Of a DNA stretch of 64,000 bases, positions 43,110 through 52,895 are shown one piece after another. Each line of letters starts with the position of its first letter. Position 1 is the stretch's first letter. The stretch spans positions 1 to 64,000 of the forward strand of contig NZ_LMUM01000032.1 of assembly GCF_009765985.1 (NCBI RefSeq). Direction: 5' to 3'. The stretch comes from Acidobacterium sp. S8. Its GTDB lineage: Bacteria > Acidobacteriota > Terriglobia > Terriglobales > Acidobacteriaceae. The translations under genes were made by a program, and so were the position numbers. The notes below the pieces were generated by a model. The model made no database searches. It was given only the letters and a program-made list of their open reading frames with translations, and had not been told where the DNA came from.

Positions 43110-44636
43110 TTATAGGCGGACAGACATAGCATGGTGGAAAATATTATTCGGATCGTAGCGCCGTTTCACACCCTGCAGAAAAGGATACAAACCTTCGTCG
43201 CCGTAATATAACTGCGGCCAAAATGGATAGGCCAGCATATCGCTGTCGGGATAGTTGATATAACAACCTTCGTAGTGTTTTCCGGGATATGGGGTGGAAG
43301 CATACTGTGGATCGACTTCCGATCCGGAATACAGATCACTGTAGAAACCCTTCAGCCACTTCAGACGGCCAGCATCATCTCCAGCGTTCTGCCAGTACGA
43401 TTGAAATTGCAACTTCATGATCGATGAGCGCTGCCAGATGGATGTCTCCTCCGCAAGCTGGTTGCGATTGATCGCGCCTCCGTAGGAGTCGATCGCCAGG
43501 ACGAATCCTCTCAGATCAATGCCGTTCGCGTCGCTAGTCATGTGTTTATATATGCGGCGGGCTTCTTCAGCCGTAAAGTTTGTCTTCATATAGGCGGATT
43601 TATATTTCGCGCGACCGCTACCTTCGCCGCCTCCATCACCAACGGTGGCATCAAGCCACAGTCTGCGACTCATCGGATATTCTCCCGCACAAGTTTCGCC
43701 TTTCGTCGAAGCATGTGGGATGGCCCGCTCTCCACCGGGGGCTGGCGCTCCGGGAGATGGGTTGCAGGGTGAGAAAAGGTTGAGAAACTCGTTTACGACG
43801 CTCACATCGCTGCAGGTACCGTCCGGGTTACAGAACTGCAGCGAAAGGCCAAAACGCTTGGTCGAGACATGGGAAATATCCAGAATGGAAAAGAGGCCAT
43901 GTGTATCCGGTTCCTTGCCGCGCGTCTCCCAGTAATGGCCGTAGCTCGTCAGGATGGTGACGAAGCGATCTTCGGTCATTGTGTCCCAATCAAAGGACAA
44001 GCCTGCGTGCACGACCTCGTGCGGCACCGGAGGAAGTTTGTCGAATAGAAATGCGGTGATGATGCCAAAATTACCGCCGCCTGCGCCGCGGCACGCACGG
44101 AAGAGGTCGGGATCATGTTGCTTATCGACCCGACGAGGGACCACCTTGCCATTTGCATCTACGGTAAGGATATCGACGGCTGATACCCAATCCACGGTGA
44201 GCCCGTGTAGGCGAGAGAGCAAGCCATATCCGCCACCGCTGATGTGGCCACCTGCACCTACGGCGTAGCACGTACCTGCCGGAATCGTCACACCGTAGCG
44301 CTTAAAGAGATCGAGATAGATATCGCCTAATTGCCTACCTGCGCTGATACGGTATCGCGATCCATCTTCATGGGATTGCGGATCCTGCATGAGGCTTAAA
44401 TCGAGAATGGCGCCGCCGGGGTTGTTGACGACAAAGTCCTCGTAACAATGGCCGCCACTGCGCACGGTTGGACGCAATCCGGCACTGACGATTCGCTGCA
44501 GGGCTTCTGCTGCGTCCGATGCGCTTTCGCACAATTCGATACGGCTGGCGAAATCTGCTTCCGACGGCAGGCGCAGATTTCTGCTCCTTTTCAGGGTCTG
44601 ATAACGCGGGTCCTGCTGGGTAACGGTAATTGCCAT
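43110..44636 (-). CDS. FAD-linked oxidase with BBE domain
   Basis: A 508-residue flavin oxidase of the VAO/PCMH family with a C-terminal berberine-bridge domain. His in [11 protein letters not shown] and Cys in [20 protein letters not shown] are the two sites for bicovalent FAD, a sign of an oxidase acting on carbohydrates, as in glucooligosaccharide and hexose oxidases. The end [15 protein letters not shown] matches BBE. There is no signal peptide, so either it is cytoplasmic, or it uses another route. It lies between a lactonase gene and selA1 with 27- and 34-bp gaps. Confidence 0.8.
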   Translation of the reverse strand: MAITVTQQDPRYQTLKRSRNLRLPSEADFASRIELCESASDAAEALQRIVSAGLRPTVRSGGHCYEDFVVNNPGGAILDLSLMQDPQSHEDGSRYRISAGRQLGDIYLDLFKRYGVTIPAGTCYAVGAGGHISGGGYGLLSRLHGLTVDWVSAVDILTVDANGKVVPRRVDKQHDPDLFRACRGAGGGNFGIITAFLFDKLPPVPHEVVHAGLSFDWDTMTEDRFVTILTSYGHYWETRGKEPDTHGLFSILDISHVSTKRFGLSLQFCNPDGTCSDVSVVNEFLNLFSPCNPSPGAPAPGGERAIPHASTKGETCAGEYPMSRRLWLDATVGDGGGEGSGRAKYKSAYMKTNFTAEEARRIYKHMTSDANGIDLRGFVLAIDSYGGAINRNQLAEETSIWQRSSIMKLQFQSYWQNAGDDAGRLKWLKGFYSDLYSGSEVDPQYASTPYPGKHYEGCYINYPDSDMLAYPFWPQLYYGDEGLYPFLQGVKRRYDPNNIFHHAMSVRL

Positions 44637-44670
44637 ATCACTTTCGGATCATCGCTTCAGTTCACACAGA

Positions 44671-46284
44671 TTAGTTCTTTACCGCGGTCCAGGTAGCTTC
44701 CCCATACTCGCCCATATGCACAGAGCCGCTTATGTTGCTGCCGGCTACGATTCCTCGGAACGTCCAGGGAATGGAATTGCCAGGAACTTCCATATTGCTC
44801 GTGAGCTCGATACGGTCAGTGTGGACAACGCCTTTGAGATTGGCCTTATATAGCTCCCCTGCCTGTGTGCCAGTAAGCTGATCTCCATCTTGCTGCAAGG
44901 CAAAGTGTTGTTCTCCTGTGCCGCGAGTGTACTTGAGTTCGACAGCCCAGTTCCCGGCAATCTGCGCTGGAGCTCCTTGAGGAATCAGAGGATTTTCATA
45001 GTGCCCGGGATGCGTCAGCGCCTCGTAGATGGCGTCAGCGACGATCTTGTCTTCGCCGGGCGCCATCATGTACGGCATGATCACGACGGAACTTTGCATG
45101 TGGTCTGGACGCTTGCCGGTGCCTTCATCGACCAGGATGCGAGGCGTGCCTTTGTCGAGGCGTTCGACAAGCTCCGTTCCGGTAATTTTGAGCTGATTCG
45201 CGTCCCAATGAATACGAAGTTGAGGTGAGCGATTCGAAAGATCTTCGGGTTGCAGGTATTCGGTTGTTACCGAAGGCAGGCTTTTCACGCGGCTTTCGAT
45301 GTGTTGCAACCAGGAGAGCCATTCACGTTGCTCGGCTGTATGATCGCGCTTGTACCACTCGCGTACCGCAGCAAGCATGCCCATGATTTCTTCTTTGCCG
45401 ACTTTGAGCGCGCGACCCCAATTGTGATGTGGCGCTGCGTTGAACCACGCAGCCTGCACAATGTCCTTTTGCCCGAGCAGGATGCCTGCGGCCTGTGGTC
45501 CGCGCATGCATTTGCCACCTGAATATCCCACGAGCGTTGCGCCGTGGGCGATATGAATATTCGGGACCAGCGGCTCTTCAGCAGCAGCATCGACAAAGAC
45601 AGGAATTCCTTTTTCTTTCGCGATGGAACAGATGTTGGGGATCGACAAAGGGCCTTTCTCTGCCGCCGGGCTGGAGAGGATGTAGATCATGGCTGTCTGC
45701 TCAGAAAGCTTAGAGCGCAGCTCTTCTTCCGAATCGACCTCGACGATTTCGACGCCGCTCATGCGTACACCAAAGTCGTACGGATTACGCGAATGCTTTG
45801 GGATGATAACCTGGCTCTTGCGCTTCACATAGGGCAGTGATTGCGTTCGCTCAGGGTCGGTGCCTGCCACACATGCAACCGTGGCGAGCGCAATTGCCGC
45901 TTCGCAGCCTGTGGTCACAATCGCCGAATCTGCTCCCATGAGTTTGGCAATTTCGCTGCCAACTGCAGGCATCAATTCGTCGAGGTGGACGAAATAGTTA
46001 GACGCCTCAAGCATGGCCTGCTTCACCTGCGGAAGCGATCGGGAACCGGTGATTATGGTATAGGTTCCACGTGCGTTGATAAGTGGGCGGACTCCGATGC
46101 GAGTAAAAAGATTGTCGTGGTCCACGCTCTCCATCGCAGCATGCAGCACACTTTGCGGATCTGCAGAAACTCCCGCGTTTGCAGACAAAGGAGAAACAGC
46201 AGTGGCGGCAGAAATGGCCGTGAGCATTCCCGATTGCTTCAATACATCTCGTCGGGAAGGACGGGTGCTGCGAAAGAGAGACAT
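44671..46284 (-). CDS. Tat-exported SelA-like PLP enzyme with C-terminal beta domain (selA1)
   Basis: A 537-residue PLP enzyme of the selenocysteine-synthase-like subgroup that includes D-glucosaminate-6-phosphate ammonia-lyase (DgaE). A Tat signal holds SRRDVLKQSGML. The core opens TRIGVRPLINARGTYTIITG, and the PLP Lys is in VGYSGGKCMRGPQAAG. About 100 extra residues after PQGAPAQIAGNWAVELKY form a beta-rich domain seen in other acidobacterial secreted proteins. It is not SelA itself: it is exported and has no tRNA-binding domain. ridA1 and selA2 lie directly upstream. Confidence 0.82.
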   Translation of the reverse strand: MSLFRSTRPSRRDVLKQSGMLTAISAATAVSPLSANAGVSADPQSVLHAAMESVDHDNLFTRIGVRPLINARGTYTIITGSRSLPQVKQAMLEASNYFVHLDELMPAVGSEIAKLMGADSAIVTTGCEAAIALATVACVAGTDPERTQSLPYVKRKSQVIIPKHSRNPYDFGVRMSGVEIVEVDSEEELRSKLSEQTAMIYILSSPAAEKGPLSIPNICSIAKEKGIPVFVDAAAEEPLVPNIHIAHGATLVGYSGGKCMRGPQAAGILLGQKDIVQAAWFNAAPHHNWGRALKVGKEEIMGMLAAVREWYKRDHTAEQREWLSWLQHIESRVKSLPSVTTEYLQPEDLSNRSPQLRIHWDANQLKITGTELVERLDKGTPRILVDEGTGKRPDHMQSSVVIMPYMMAPGEDKIVADAIYEALTHPGHYENPLIPQGAPAQIAGNWAVELKYTRGTGEQHFALQQDGDQLTGTQAGELYKANLKGVVHTDRIELTSNMEVPGNSIPWTFRGIVAGSNISGSVHMGEYGEATWTAVKN

Positions 46285-46331
46285 GGACGCGCCTTTATCG
46301 TTTATGTTTTTGACGGCCTGAAATTAGCAGC

Positions 46332-46799
46332 TCAGATGTAAGCGATCAAGTCAATCTCTACAAGGGAATTTCCGGGGATTCCGCCAGCCGGAGCAACCGT
46401 AGTGCGCACTGGCGGAACGTTTCCCCAGCGGCCTTTATACGCGGTGTTCATCCGCTCCCAATCCTTGATGTCGTTGAGATAGACATTCACTTTCAGAACC
46501 TTGTCCATCGACGACCCTGCGGATACAAGTTTCTGCTCCAACTCATCGAGCACGTGTTTGGTGTGCTCTTCAATCGTGCCCTCAAAGTGGGCGCCCACAC
46601 CTGCGAGAAACAGCAGGTTGCCATAGGAAACAGCACCGCTGAAGAGAGGTGTTTCTCCGGGCTTCGGTGGCGGATAGCTTTTCTTCTCCAGCTTAGGAGT
46701 TTTTGCTGAAGCTGTTTCGCTCACAACTGCCGCGCTACCGACGGCCGCAGCTGCTATTGCAGCGTTTTTAAGAAGTCCTCTCCTCGACTGCTGTTCCAT
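46332..46799 (-). CDS. Tat-exported RidA-family imine deaminase (ridA1)
   Basis: A 155-residue RidA/YjgF/UK114 protein with a Tat signal (SRRGLLKNAAIAAAAV). RidA hydrolyses the enamine or imine intermediates released by PLP lyases to keto acids and ammonia. VSYGNLLFLAGVG, VLKVNVYLNDIKDWERMN and PVRTTVAPAGGI are family blocks; the Arg corresponds to the catalytic carboxylate-binding residue of RidA. Most RidA proteins are cytosolic, so export is unusual. It lies between selA1 and selA2 with 36-47 bp gaps. Confidence 0.85.
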   Translation of the reverse strand: MEQQSRRGLLKNAAIAAAAVGSAAVVSETASAKTPKLEKKSYPPPKPGETPLFSGAVSYGNLLFLAGVGAHFEGTIEEHTKHVLDELEQKLVSAGSSMDKVLKVNVYLNDIKDWERMNTAYKGRWGNVPPVRTTVAPAGGIPGNSLVEIDLIAYI

Positions 46800-46835
46800 G
46801 CTTTTTCTCTCCTCTAATTTGTGGATGTAATAACT

Positions 46836-48122
46836 CTATGTGTGATTTTTTGTAAGTACAGTTTTTAGACTGCGACCAACAATTTCAGCTTCGCCCGGTT
46901 GCAACATCCAGGTTGCAATGACAATCGTATTCTCATCCGATGGAATACCGACTCTTGAGCTTGTGCCGGTGGCTGGGTTCAGCTCAATCGAAGGGCTCTG
47001 CGCGCGCAGTTTTTCCTGTACCTGCTGCGGCGTAATGCCCACAACTGATGGATCATACGAAAGCAGTAGATGCGGAACATGATTGGCGATGGATGGCATG
47101 AAGACGCGCGTCTTCATGGTCGGCACATCCTTTACGGAATTTGCAATGATGTTGGTCAGGCGCATGTACTCGGCCTGGTTTTTTTCGTCAGATTGAGCGA
47201 GCAGCCAGTCTACGGCTGCCACCATACCGACAATCTGTTCTTTGGCAACCTTCATCCCGCGGCCCACTGCATCCGAATTTGGATTGTTATTCGCTGTAGC
47301 AAGGTCGATAAGGTGCTTTTTGCCGAGCAGCAGTCCGGCGTTTTGCGGACCGCGAATTCCTTTGCCCCCAGAAAAGCAGACCAAGTCGAAACCCATACCG
47401 GTATATTTCCAGAGGTTTTCAATCGGCGGCATATCGGCGGCGGCATCATTGTGGCAGGGAACGCCATGTTCGTGCGCGACGTTCAGCCATGTCTCGCGGT
47501 CGATCTGCGCAGCATTTGGTCCTGGCTCAGCAGCATTGAAGAAGTTCGTCATTACTGTGTTGGGCCCGAGCGCACGTTTATAGTCCTCTAATGTAACTAC
47601 TTCCTTAATATGCACTCCGCACAGCAACATCGCATGATCATATTCATAGCGATGCGCTTTTTGCACCACTACTTCGTTCTTCATCTTGTCGACATTTTCT
47701 GGAATGTCCTGCGGACTGACGCCATTCGCAGAAGCGATGCAGGCGGCGGTGGCAAGCGTGAGCGCTGCGGACGCGCCAGAAGTGACGACCGCTGCCTCGC
47801 AACGCAACTTCTTCGCAAGATATTCACCAGCGGCAAGCTGCAGATCTTTCAATCGGACAGGATGCAGGGCTGCCTGCGCCACGGCTCGCTGTACCTGGGG
47901 TGGCATGCATGCAGCGGTGAGGTAGGTGTAGGTTCCGGCTGCATTGATAATTTTTTCGACGCCGAGCTTCGCGTAGTAATCATCGGATGAGGTTGTGGCT
48001 TCGGCGAAAGCGTCGGATGCGTTGCTGGAGAGCGGGCTTATACCGAGCGTTGCAGCCGCGGCAGAAGATAAGCTGAGAAACTTTCGCCGCGAAACCCGGC
48101 ACTCCACGCTCTTGTCAGACAT
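46836..48122 (-). CDS. Tat-exported SelA-like PLP enzyme (selA2)
   Basis: A 428-residue PLP enzyme paralogous to selA1, without the extra C-terminal domain. The Tat signal has SRRKFLSLSSAAAATLG. The core opens AKLGVEKIINAAGTYTYLTA, with AAVVTSGASAALTLATAACI for the phosphate site, and the PLP Lys in VCFSGGKGIRGPQNAGLLL. It is best compared with DgaE-type ammonia-lyases, substrate unknown. The first gene of a five-gene minus-strand run, it has a candidate operator 139-156 bp ahead of its start. Confidence 0.83.
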   Translation of the reverse strand: MSDKSVECRVSRRKFLSLSSAAAATLGISPLSSNASDAFAEATTSSDDYYAKLGVEKIINAAGTYTYLTAACMPPQVQRAVAQAALHPVRLKDLQLAAGEYLAKKLRCEAAVVTSGASAALTLATAACIASANGVSPQDIPENVDKMKNEVVVQKAHRYEYDHAMLLCGVHIKEVVTLEDYKRALGPNTVMTNFFNAAEPGPNAAQIDRETWLNVAHEHGVPCHNDAAADMPPIENLWKYTGMGFDLVCFSGGKGIRGPQNAGLLLGKKHLIDLATANNNPNSDAVGRGMKVAKEQIVGMVAAVDWLLAQSDEKNQAEYMRLTNIIANSVKDVPTMKTRVFMPSIANHVPHLLLSYDPSVVGITPQQVQEKLRAQSPSIELNPATGTSSRVGIPSDENTIVIATWMLQPGEAEIVGRSLKTVLTKNHT

Positions 48123-48260
48123 TGCTATCTTCCTTACACAAAGTGATGTGGTGAGGTAGGCCTCACCGAAATCATCCGCAGCAAAACTTCAGCGTTCCAG
48201 TACAACCATTCCAAGCGAGCAGGTGCTGGCTGTCATCGGCCACACGCCCTTTTACGAAGT

Positions 48261-48278
48261 AGGGCAAATGTCCTATTG
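48261..48278 (-). promoter_or_regulatory. Candidate operator ahead of selA2
   Basis: AGGGCAAATGTCCTATTG on the plus strand contains the near-palindrome GGGCAAATGTCC. It matches the site at 61862-61879 in 16 of 18 bases. In the gene direction, TTTACA and CTACTT flank it with a 17-bp spacer and may be the promoter, so a repressor bound here would cover it. Confidence 0.5.
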
Positions 48279-48287
48279 ATGTAAACG

Positions 48288-49061
48288 CTAGATACGACCA
48301 AACTGCTTCACTGCCTCTTCAATGGAGTGGAACTTTTCGATGAAAGGATACATCGAGTGCTCGCTGTCATCCAGATGCTGTGCCAGCACAAGAACCTCCG
48401 GCGCTTTGTCACGCGGCACCACAACGACGCCGTCCTGATCGGCAACAATGATGTCCTGCGGGGAAACTTTTACTCCGTCGCAGACCACCGGTAGATTCAT
48501 GCCGCCGAAGCGATAATGGCTGACCGATGTAGAGGGCACCGGCCCGGTGGAATAGACGGGGAAGCCTATTTTCTTGAGCTGTGGGAGATCGCGAACTCCG
48601 CCATCGATAATGGCGCCTGCAAATCCTCTCGAGAACATTGCGGTTCCCATCAGGCCGCCCATGCCTGCGATGTCGGCTCCGTCTTCAACCGTCATGACAT
48701 ACACCGATCCCTGTCCGCCTGAATCAATCGCCTTCAACATTCCGGACAGGGCATTGGCATCGTGATTCTCTTCCTTCACCAGTTTGACGGTCAGGGCGGT
48801 ACCGGCAAACTTTGTAGGAAAAATGGCCTGCATGTGATGCGACATGTAGCGTTTTTCATGGAGAAGCTGCTCGATTGCGTCCGAGACGGATGCTGCTTCC
48901 ACATGGCGGTATGCATCGATCATCAAGGCGGGGTCGGCAGCATAGTCGGCGGCTGTCTTCGGAGCGTCGGCATGGACAACATGGACGAGAACGGTCACGG
49001 CAATGGTTGCAAGAGTGATCATGATGGCGCCACGACGCAAAGAAATCCTGAATATATTCAA
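48288..49061 (-). CDS. Exported RraA-family aldolase-like protein (rraA1)
   Basis: A 257-residue protein of the RraA/HMG-CHA aldolase family. The family includes metal-dependent pyruvate aldolases and the RNase E inhibitor RraA. DGGVRDLPQLKKIGFPVYS holds the Arg-Asp pair that in aldolases binds pyruvate and the metal, and IIVADQDGVVVVPRDKAPE is the C-terminal family block. An N-terminal signal sequence ends near VHADA. It begins with TTG 49061, backed by AGGAGGG 8 bp before. Export argues against the RNase E role. It follows the response regulator gene by 34 bp. Confidence 0.82.
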   Translation of the reverse strand: MNIFRISLRRGAIMITLATIAVTVLVHVVHADAPKTAADYAADPALMIDAYRHVEAASVSDAIEQLLHEKRYMSHHMQAIFPTKFAGTALTVKLVKEENHDANALSGMLKAIDSGGQGSVYVMTVEDGADIAGMGGLMGTAMFSRGFAGAIIDGGVRDLPQLKKIGFPVYSTGPVPSTSVSHYRFGGMNLPVVCDGVKVSPQDIIVADQDGVVVVPRDKAPEVLVLAQHLDDSEHSMYPFIEKFHSIEEAVKQFGRI

Positions 49062-49095
49062 CGAAACAACCCTCCTGCTATACGAAGTGCGGCTT

Positions 49096-49719
49096 TTAGT
49101 CCAGATGGATCAGTCCACGCTGAAGTGCGTAGATTGTAGCCTGCGTTCGGTCACGGGCTCCCATCTTATCTAAAACAGAAGACACATGAATACGCACTGT
49201 TTTTTCCGCGATGTGCAATTCGTCGGCGATCTCCCGATTCGATCGCCCCTGTGTGATGCATGCCAGCACTTCAGATTCCCGTGGGGTGAGATCGACCGAG
49301 GGAATGCGCTCGGCCAGTCGATCAAGCGCAAGGCGCGGAAGATAGCGAAGGCCACGGTCTACGCTTTGAATTGCGCTGACCAGCTCCTCACCGCTGGCAT
49401 CTTTCGTAAGATAAGCCATTGCGCCGAAGCGCACGGCACGGTAGATGTCCTCGCTCCCCTGATAGTTCGAGAGAATTACAATGCGTGCCCTGGAGAATTC
49501 CTGCCGCAACCGCGTGATTACCTCAAAGCCGCTCATGCCGGGAAGCCGCAGATCGAGTACCACCACATCGGGCTGCAAGGATCGGTACATCGCGATCCCT
49601 TCTTCGCCGTCAGACGCTTCGCCAACGATACGGATTTGAGAATGCCCTGAGAGGACGGAGTGAAGTGCCATGCGTGCCAGAAAATGGTCTTCGATGAGAA
49701 GAACGCGAATCTCTTTCAT
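49096..49719 (-). CDS. NarL/FixJ-type response regulator
   Basis: A 207-residue two-component regulator. The receiver domain opens IRVLLIEDHFLARMALHSVL, with phosphoacceptor Asp in PDVVVLDLRLPGMSGFEV. The LuxR-type helix-turn-helix is LTPRESEVLACITQGRSNRE. Its start overlaps the histidine kinase stop in ATGA, so they are one pair. It is likely to regulate genes of this locus, but the site it recognises is not known. Confidence 0.92.
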   Translation of the reverse strand: MKEIRVLLIEDHFLARMALHSVLSGHSQIRIVGEASDGEEGIAMYRSLQPDVVVLDLRLPGMSGFEVITRLRQEFSRARIVILSNYQGSEDIYRAVRFGAMAYLTKDASGEELVSAIQSVDRGLRYLPRLALDRLAERIPSVDLTPRESEVLACITQGRSNREIADELHIAEKTVRIHVSSVLDKMGARDRTQATIYALQRGLIHLD

Positions 49720-52700
49720 ATGCCAATCCAGGGAACAATGTACTGTTGCTGCTGCTGTCGGGTGACGTCCTGCAAAGCATTGAAGGAGACGTTCACTGAC
49801 ACTTCCGTGCCTTCATCATACGAGCTCTGAAGGCGCAGTACTCCACCTACTTTTCTCGCCCGCTCTTCCATGACAGGTATGCCAAAGTGTCCTACCTTGA
49901 ACGAATCTCCGCGGAATCCATTGCCGTCATCACGAATGGTGAGATTGAGAGCGTTCGCCTCATACCGCAGATGCACAGCGATGTGTGACGGCGATGCATG
50001 CCGCATTGCATTGGAGACAGCCTCCTGTCCGATGCATACCAAATGATGAACATAAGCAGGGGCCAGTGGAATCTCATCTCCTTCCACACGAAACGTGATT
50101 GTTGGAGAGTCGCCCGATTCCTGGGAATTCAGTGTATGCGAGAGCGCATGCGAAAGGATATTGGTCATGTAACCTGTATCTCGCAGGTCCCAGATAATGC
50201 GCCGCGCCTCAGCCTGACAGTGGGCAACCATGCTGCGGGCGAGATCGCAGGATTTCGCCGCCGGCGTATCCATCAGCGCACCATCGCGGAAAATCTTTGC
50301 TGTCGCCTCAAGCTGCCAGGAAATGGCAGCAAACCCGGCCATCAGGGTATCGTGGCACTCACGGGCGATCCGGTTCCGTTCTTCGATGACGACGCCGATG
50401 CGTCCCTTTACCAACTGCACGCGCTGCTTGAAAAACTGCACGGCCAAAGCGGTAGCGAGGACGAGCATCGCCAGATAGAAATACCAGGTCTGATAGAAAT
50501 AGCCTTTCTGTGTGACGGATATGGCAGTCACAGCAGAGTCCCACGCCTGCCCACTGTGACGCGCCTGAACTTCAAAACGATATTTACCTGGCGGAAGACG
50601 ACGATAGCGAGCTAAGCGTGCATGGCTTGTCGTCCACTCAGAATCGTAGTTGGCTAGGCGATAACGGAACTCAATCTGTGAAGGGTTCGATAGATGGACG
50701 GCGTTGAAGAGAAACGTAACATCCGATTGGCCGGCTTGGATATCGACGTGATCGCCGGTAAGCGAGTGCTCAGGATTCAGATCATCGGTTAGCGTCCAAC
50801 CCAAAACCGGGACGATTGGATGCGAGGCTATCGAGGCTTCTGCGATATCCGTCGTGTGCGCGAAGCCTGTGGTGGTCGCGAACCAGAGCATGCCATCGGC
50901 AGCGCGAGTAGATGCCGGCGTGGAAGGACTGCTGCACTCGCTCGATCGCATGCCGTCGGATCGCCCAAAAAGAACGGGAGCAAGATACGATTCCTGCCCG
51001 TCGGCGAGAGCGTGCAGGGCCGAGACTTTCACCCGCACCACACCGTGCGATGTCCCCAGCCAGAGATGGCCATCGCCGTCCTCAATGGCCGTGCGCACCG
51101 GAAGCATCGGCAACCCGCTCCTGGCATTCAGTGCTTCCGCTCGATCATTCCTGAGAAGAGACAGTCCACCGCCCTTCGTGCCGATCCATGTGTAGCCGAG
51201 ACTGTCTCGCATGAGCGAGATCACATGAGGATGCGGCAAATCAGTGATGGGAGAAGAGTGTCCATCGCGCACGCGAAAGAGACCGGTGCTTGCGCCGACG
51301 AGGATCGATCCATCTGTGTCTTCAAGCAGGCAGGTGATCAGCTTTGAATCAAGGAATAGAGAGCGCAGCTTCGCGTCCGGTTCCCCATTTGCGAAATAGA
51401 GAAGGCCTGTATATGTGCCAATCCATAGACCACCTTTGTGATCTACCAGAATCGAGCTGACCGCATTCCCTGGCGACTCATTGCCGAGCAGGTAGTGGCG
51501 AAAGGATTTTCCGTCATAGCGATACACTCCATCGAACCATGTCCCAACCCACAGTTGCCCATGCTGATTTTCGGCAAGAGCGCGAATCGGTGTCGCAACT
51601 GACAAGCCTTGTGGAGTGGTATTGATCAGCTTTCCATCATGAATGCGATAGAGACCGTTGCCCCATGTGCCGAGCCAGAGATCGCCGTGGCTGTCTGCAA
51701 AAACATTTGCGGCATACGTTGCGGGTAAACCCTCTGGCTCACCGTAGGCGGCAAAGGGTGCTTTACGCCAGCGGCTCAGGCCGCCTGTCTCCATACCCAT
51801 CCATAAGTTCTGCTCGCTATCAAGAAACAAGGAACTGATCGTGTCATCCGGCAATCCATTGCGTGATCGCCATGAGGTCAAACCGTCATCACCAATTCGC
51901 CAGAGACCATTGTGTCGTGTACCAAACCAGAGATTGCTCTGAGCATCTCCCAGAAGTACCGTCACCGGGCTCTTGCTGCGGGCCGCCACGACTTCGTCAT
52001 ACTCTGTGCTTTTATCTCGCGGCACTAGCCGAACGACACCATTCATGGTTCCAACCCAAAGCTTGTGTTGTGGGTCGCGATATACTGCAACCGGCTTCCC
52101 AAGCGCCGTGTTTCGCAGCGTGTATGGCTTTGGTTTGCCTCTCATCAGGTGGAAGAGCCCATTGGAAGTAACAAAGAAAATGCCTCCGCGGTCGTCTTCC
52201 GCAAAGGGAGATGTAATATCGCCGGAGATCATCCCGGCTTCGCTGAAAACCTGCAACTGGCCGTCGCGATATCTTTCGATGCCGTTCTGTGTGGCGATCC
52301 AGAGAGAGCCGGCGGCATCCTCATAGAGCATGCGAATGCGCTCATTCATACGACCGGCAAGCTCACTGATATTGTTTGGAGTTCCGGACCCGCTGTATTG
52401 CAGCACACCGCGTCCATCCGTGCCGATCCAGAGATTACCATTTCGTCCAAACACGGCAGCATTGACAGCCTCGCCATCCACATCACCGGGAATAGAAAGG
52501 CTCTGGAAATGAAGCCCATCGAAGGTAGCCAGACCGGATGACATGGCAAGCAATAGGAGTCCATCAGGCCGCTGCGTGATCATGCGGACATTGTTCTCCG
52601 GAAGGCCGTCTTCTACCTGCCAATACTGCTTCTGATATTCGGAAAGCCGGAGACTGGTTTGTGATGCGATTGCCGGATATGCAATACCAAGACTCGCAAG

Positions 52701-52808
52701 CGAGAACACGACAAAAATCCACAACTGTACTGTGACAGTCCCAGGACGCCAGCGGGCGAGCTTGAGCGGACATCGAACAGAGCGACTCATGCCGTGAGTG
52801 ATATTCAT
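49716..52808 (-). CDS. Propeller-sensor histidine kinase
   Basis: A 1030-residue membrane sensor kinase. After a signal segment, about 12 two-component-regulator-propeller repeats (such as GNLWIGTDGRGVLQYSGSG and GQLWVGTWFDGVYRYDGKSF) make a large periplasmic propeller, followed by a Y_Y_Y domain and one membrane helix (TWYFYLAMLVLATALAV). The cytoplasmic part has ERNRIARECHDTLMAGFAA (HisKA_3, His phosphorylated) and an HATPase with GQEAVSNAMRHAS and DDGNGF. This class often senses carbohydrate breakdown products. It is next to a transporter gene, but the ligand is unknown. Confidence 0.9.
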   Translation of the reverse strand: MNITHGMSRSVRCPLKLARWRPGTVTVQLWIFVVFSLASLGIAYPAIASQTSLRLSEYQKQYWQVEDGLPENNVRMITQRPDGLLLLAMSSGLATFDGLHFQSLSIPGDVDGEAVNAAVFGRNGNLWIGTDGRGVLQYSGSGTPNNISELAGRMNERIRMLYEDAAGSLWIATQNGIERYRDGQLQVFSEAGMISGDITSPFAEDDRGGIFFVTSNGLFHLMRGKPKPYTLRNTALGKPVAVYRDPQHKLWVGTMNGVVRLVPRDKSTEYDEVVAARSKSPVTVLLGDAQSNLWFGTRHNGLWRIGDDGLTSWRSRNGLPDDTISSLFLDSEQNLWMGMETGGLSRWRKAPFAAYGEPEGLPATYAANVFADSHGDLWLGTWGNGLYRIHDGKLINTTPQGLSVATPIRALAENQHGQLWVGTWFDGVYRYDGKSFRHYLLGNESPGNAVSSILVDHKGGLWIGTYTGLLYFANGEPDAKLRSLFLDSKLITCLLEDTDGSILVGASTGLFRVRDGHSSPITDLPHPHVISLMRDSLGYTWIGTKGGGLSLLRNDRAEALNARSGLPMLPVRTAIEDGDGHLWLGTSHGVVRVKVSALHALADGQESYLAPVLFGRSDGMRSSECSSPSTPASTRAADGMLWFATTTGFAHTTDIAEASIASHPIVPVLGWTLTDDLNPEHSLTGDHVDIQAGQSDVTFLFNAVHLSNPSQIEFRYRLANYDSEWTTSHARLARYRRLPPGKYRFEVQARHSGQAWDSAVTAISVTQKGYFYQTWYFYLAMLVLATALAVQFFKQRVQLVKGRIGVVIEERNRIARECHDTLMAGFAAISWQLEATAKIFRDGALMDTPAAKSCDLARSMVAHCQAEARRIIWDLRDTGYMTNILSHALSHTLNSQESGDSPTITFRVEGDEIPLAPAYVHHLVCIGQEAVSNAMRHASPSHIAVHLRYEANALNLTIRDDGNGFRGDSFKVGHFGIPVMEERARKVGGVLRLQSSYDEGTEVSVNVSFNALQDVTRQQQQQYIVPWIGI

Positions 52809-52895
52809 ACGGCATCACAAATGGGTGGGTATTGTAAAGGAAACTAAAAAAGTAGTTATCCCGCGTATTAGATTTGTCGATTTCGTTAACACTTC

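Noticed and set aside
44671-48122. True selenocysteine synthase genes
   Set aside because: Both proteins are exported by Tat, have no tRNA-binding N-terminal domain, and there are no selB, selD or selC genes nearby; the SelA-like lyase subgroup fits better.
48288-49061. RNase E inhibitor RraA
   Set aside because: An N-terminal export signal and the clustering with catabolic enzymes argue for the aldolase side of the family.
49186-49650. A 154-codon frame antisense to the response regulator
   Set aside because: Shadow of a clear REC-HTH protein.
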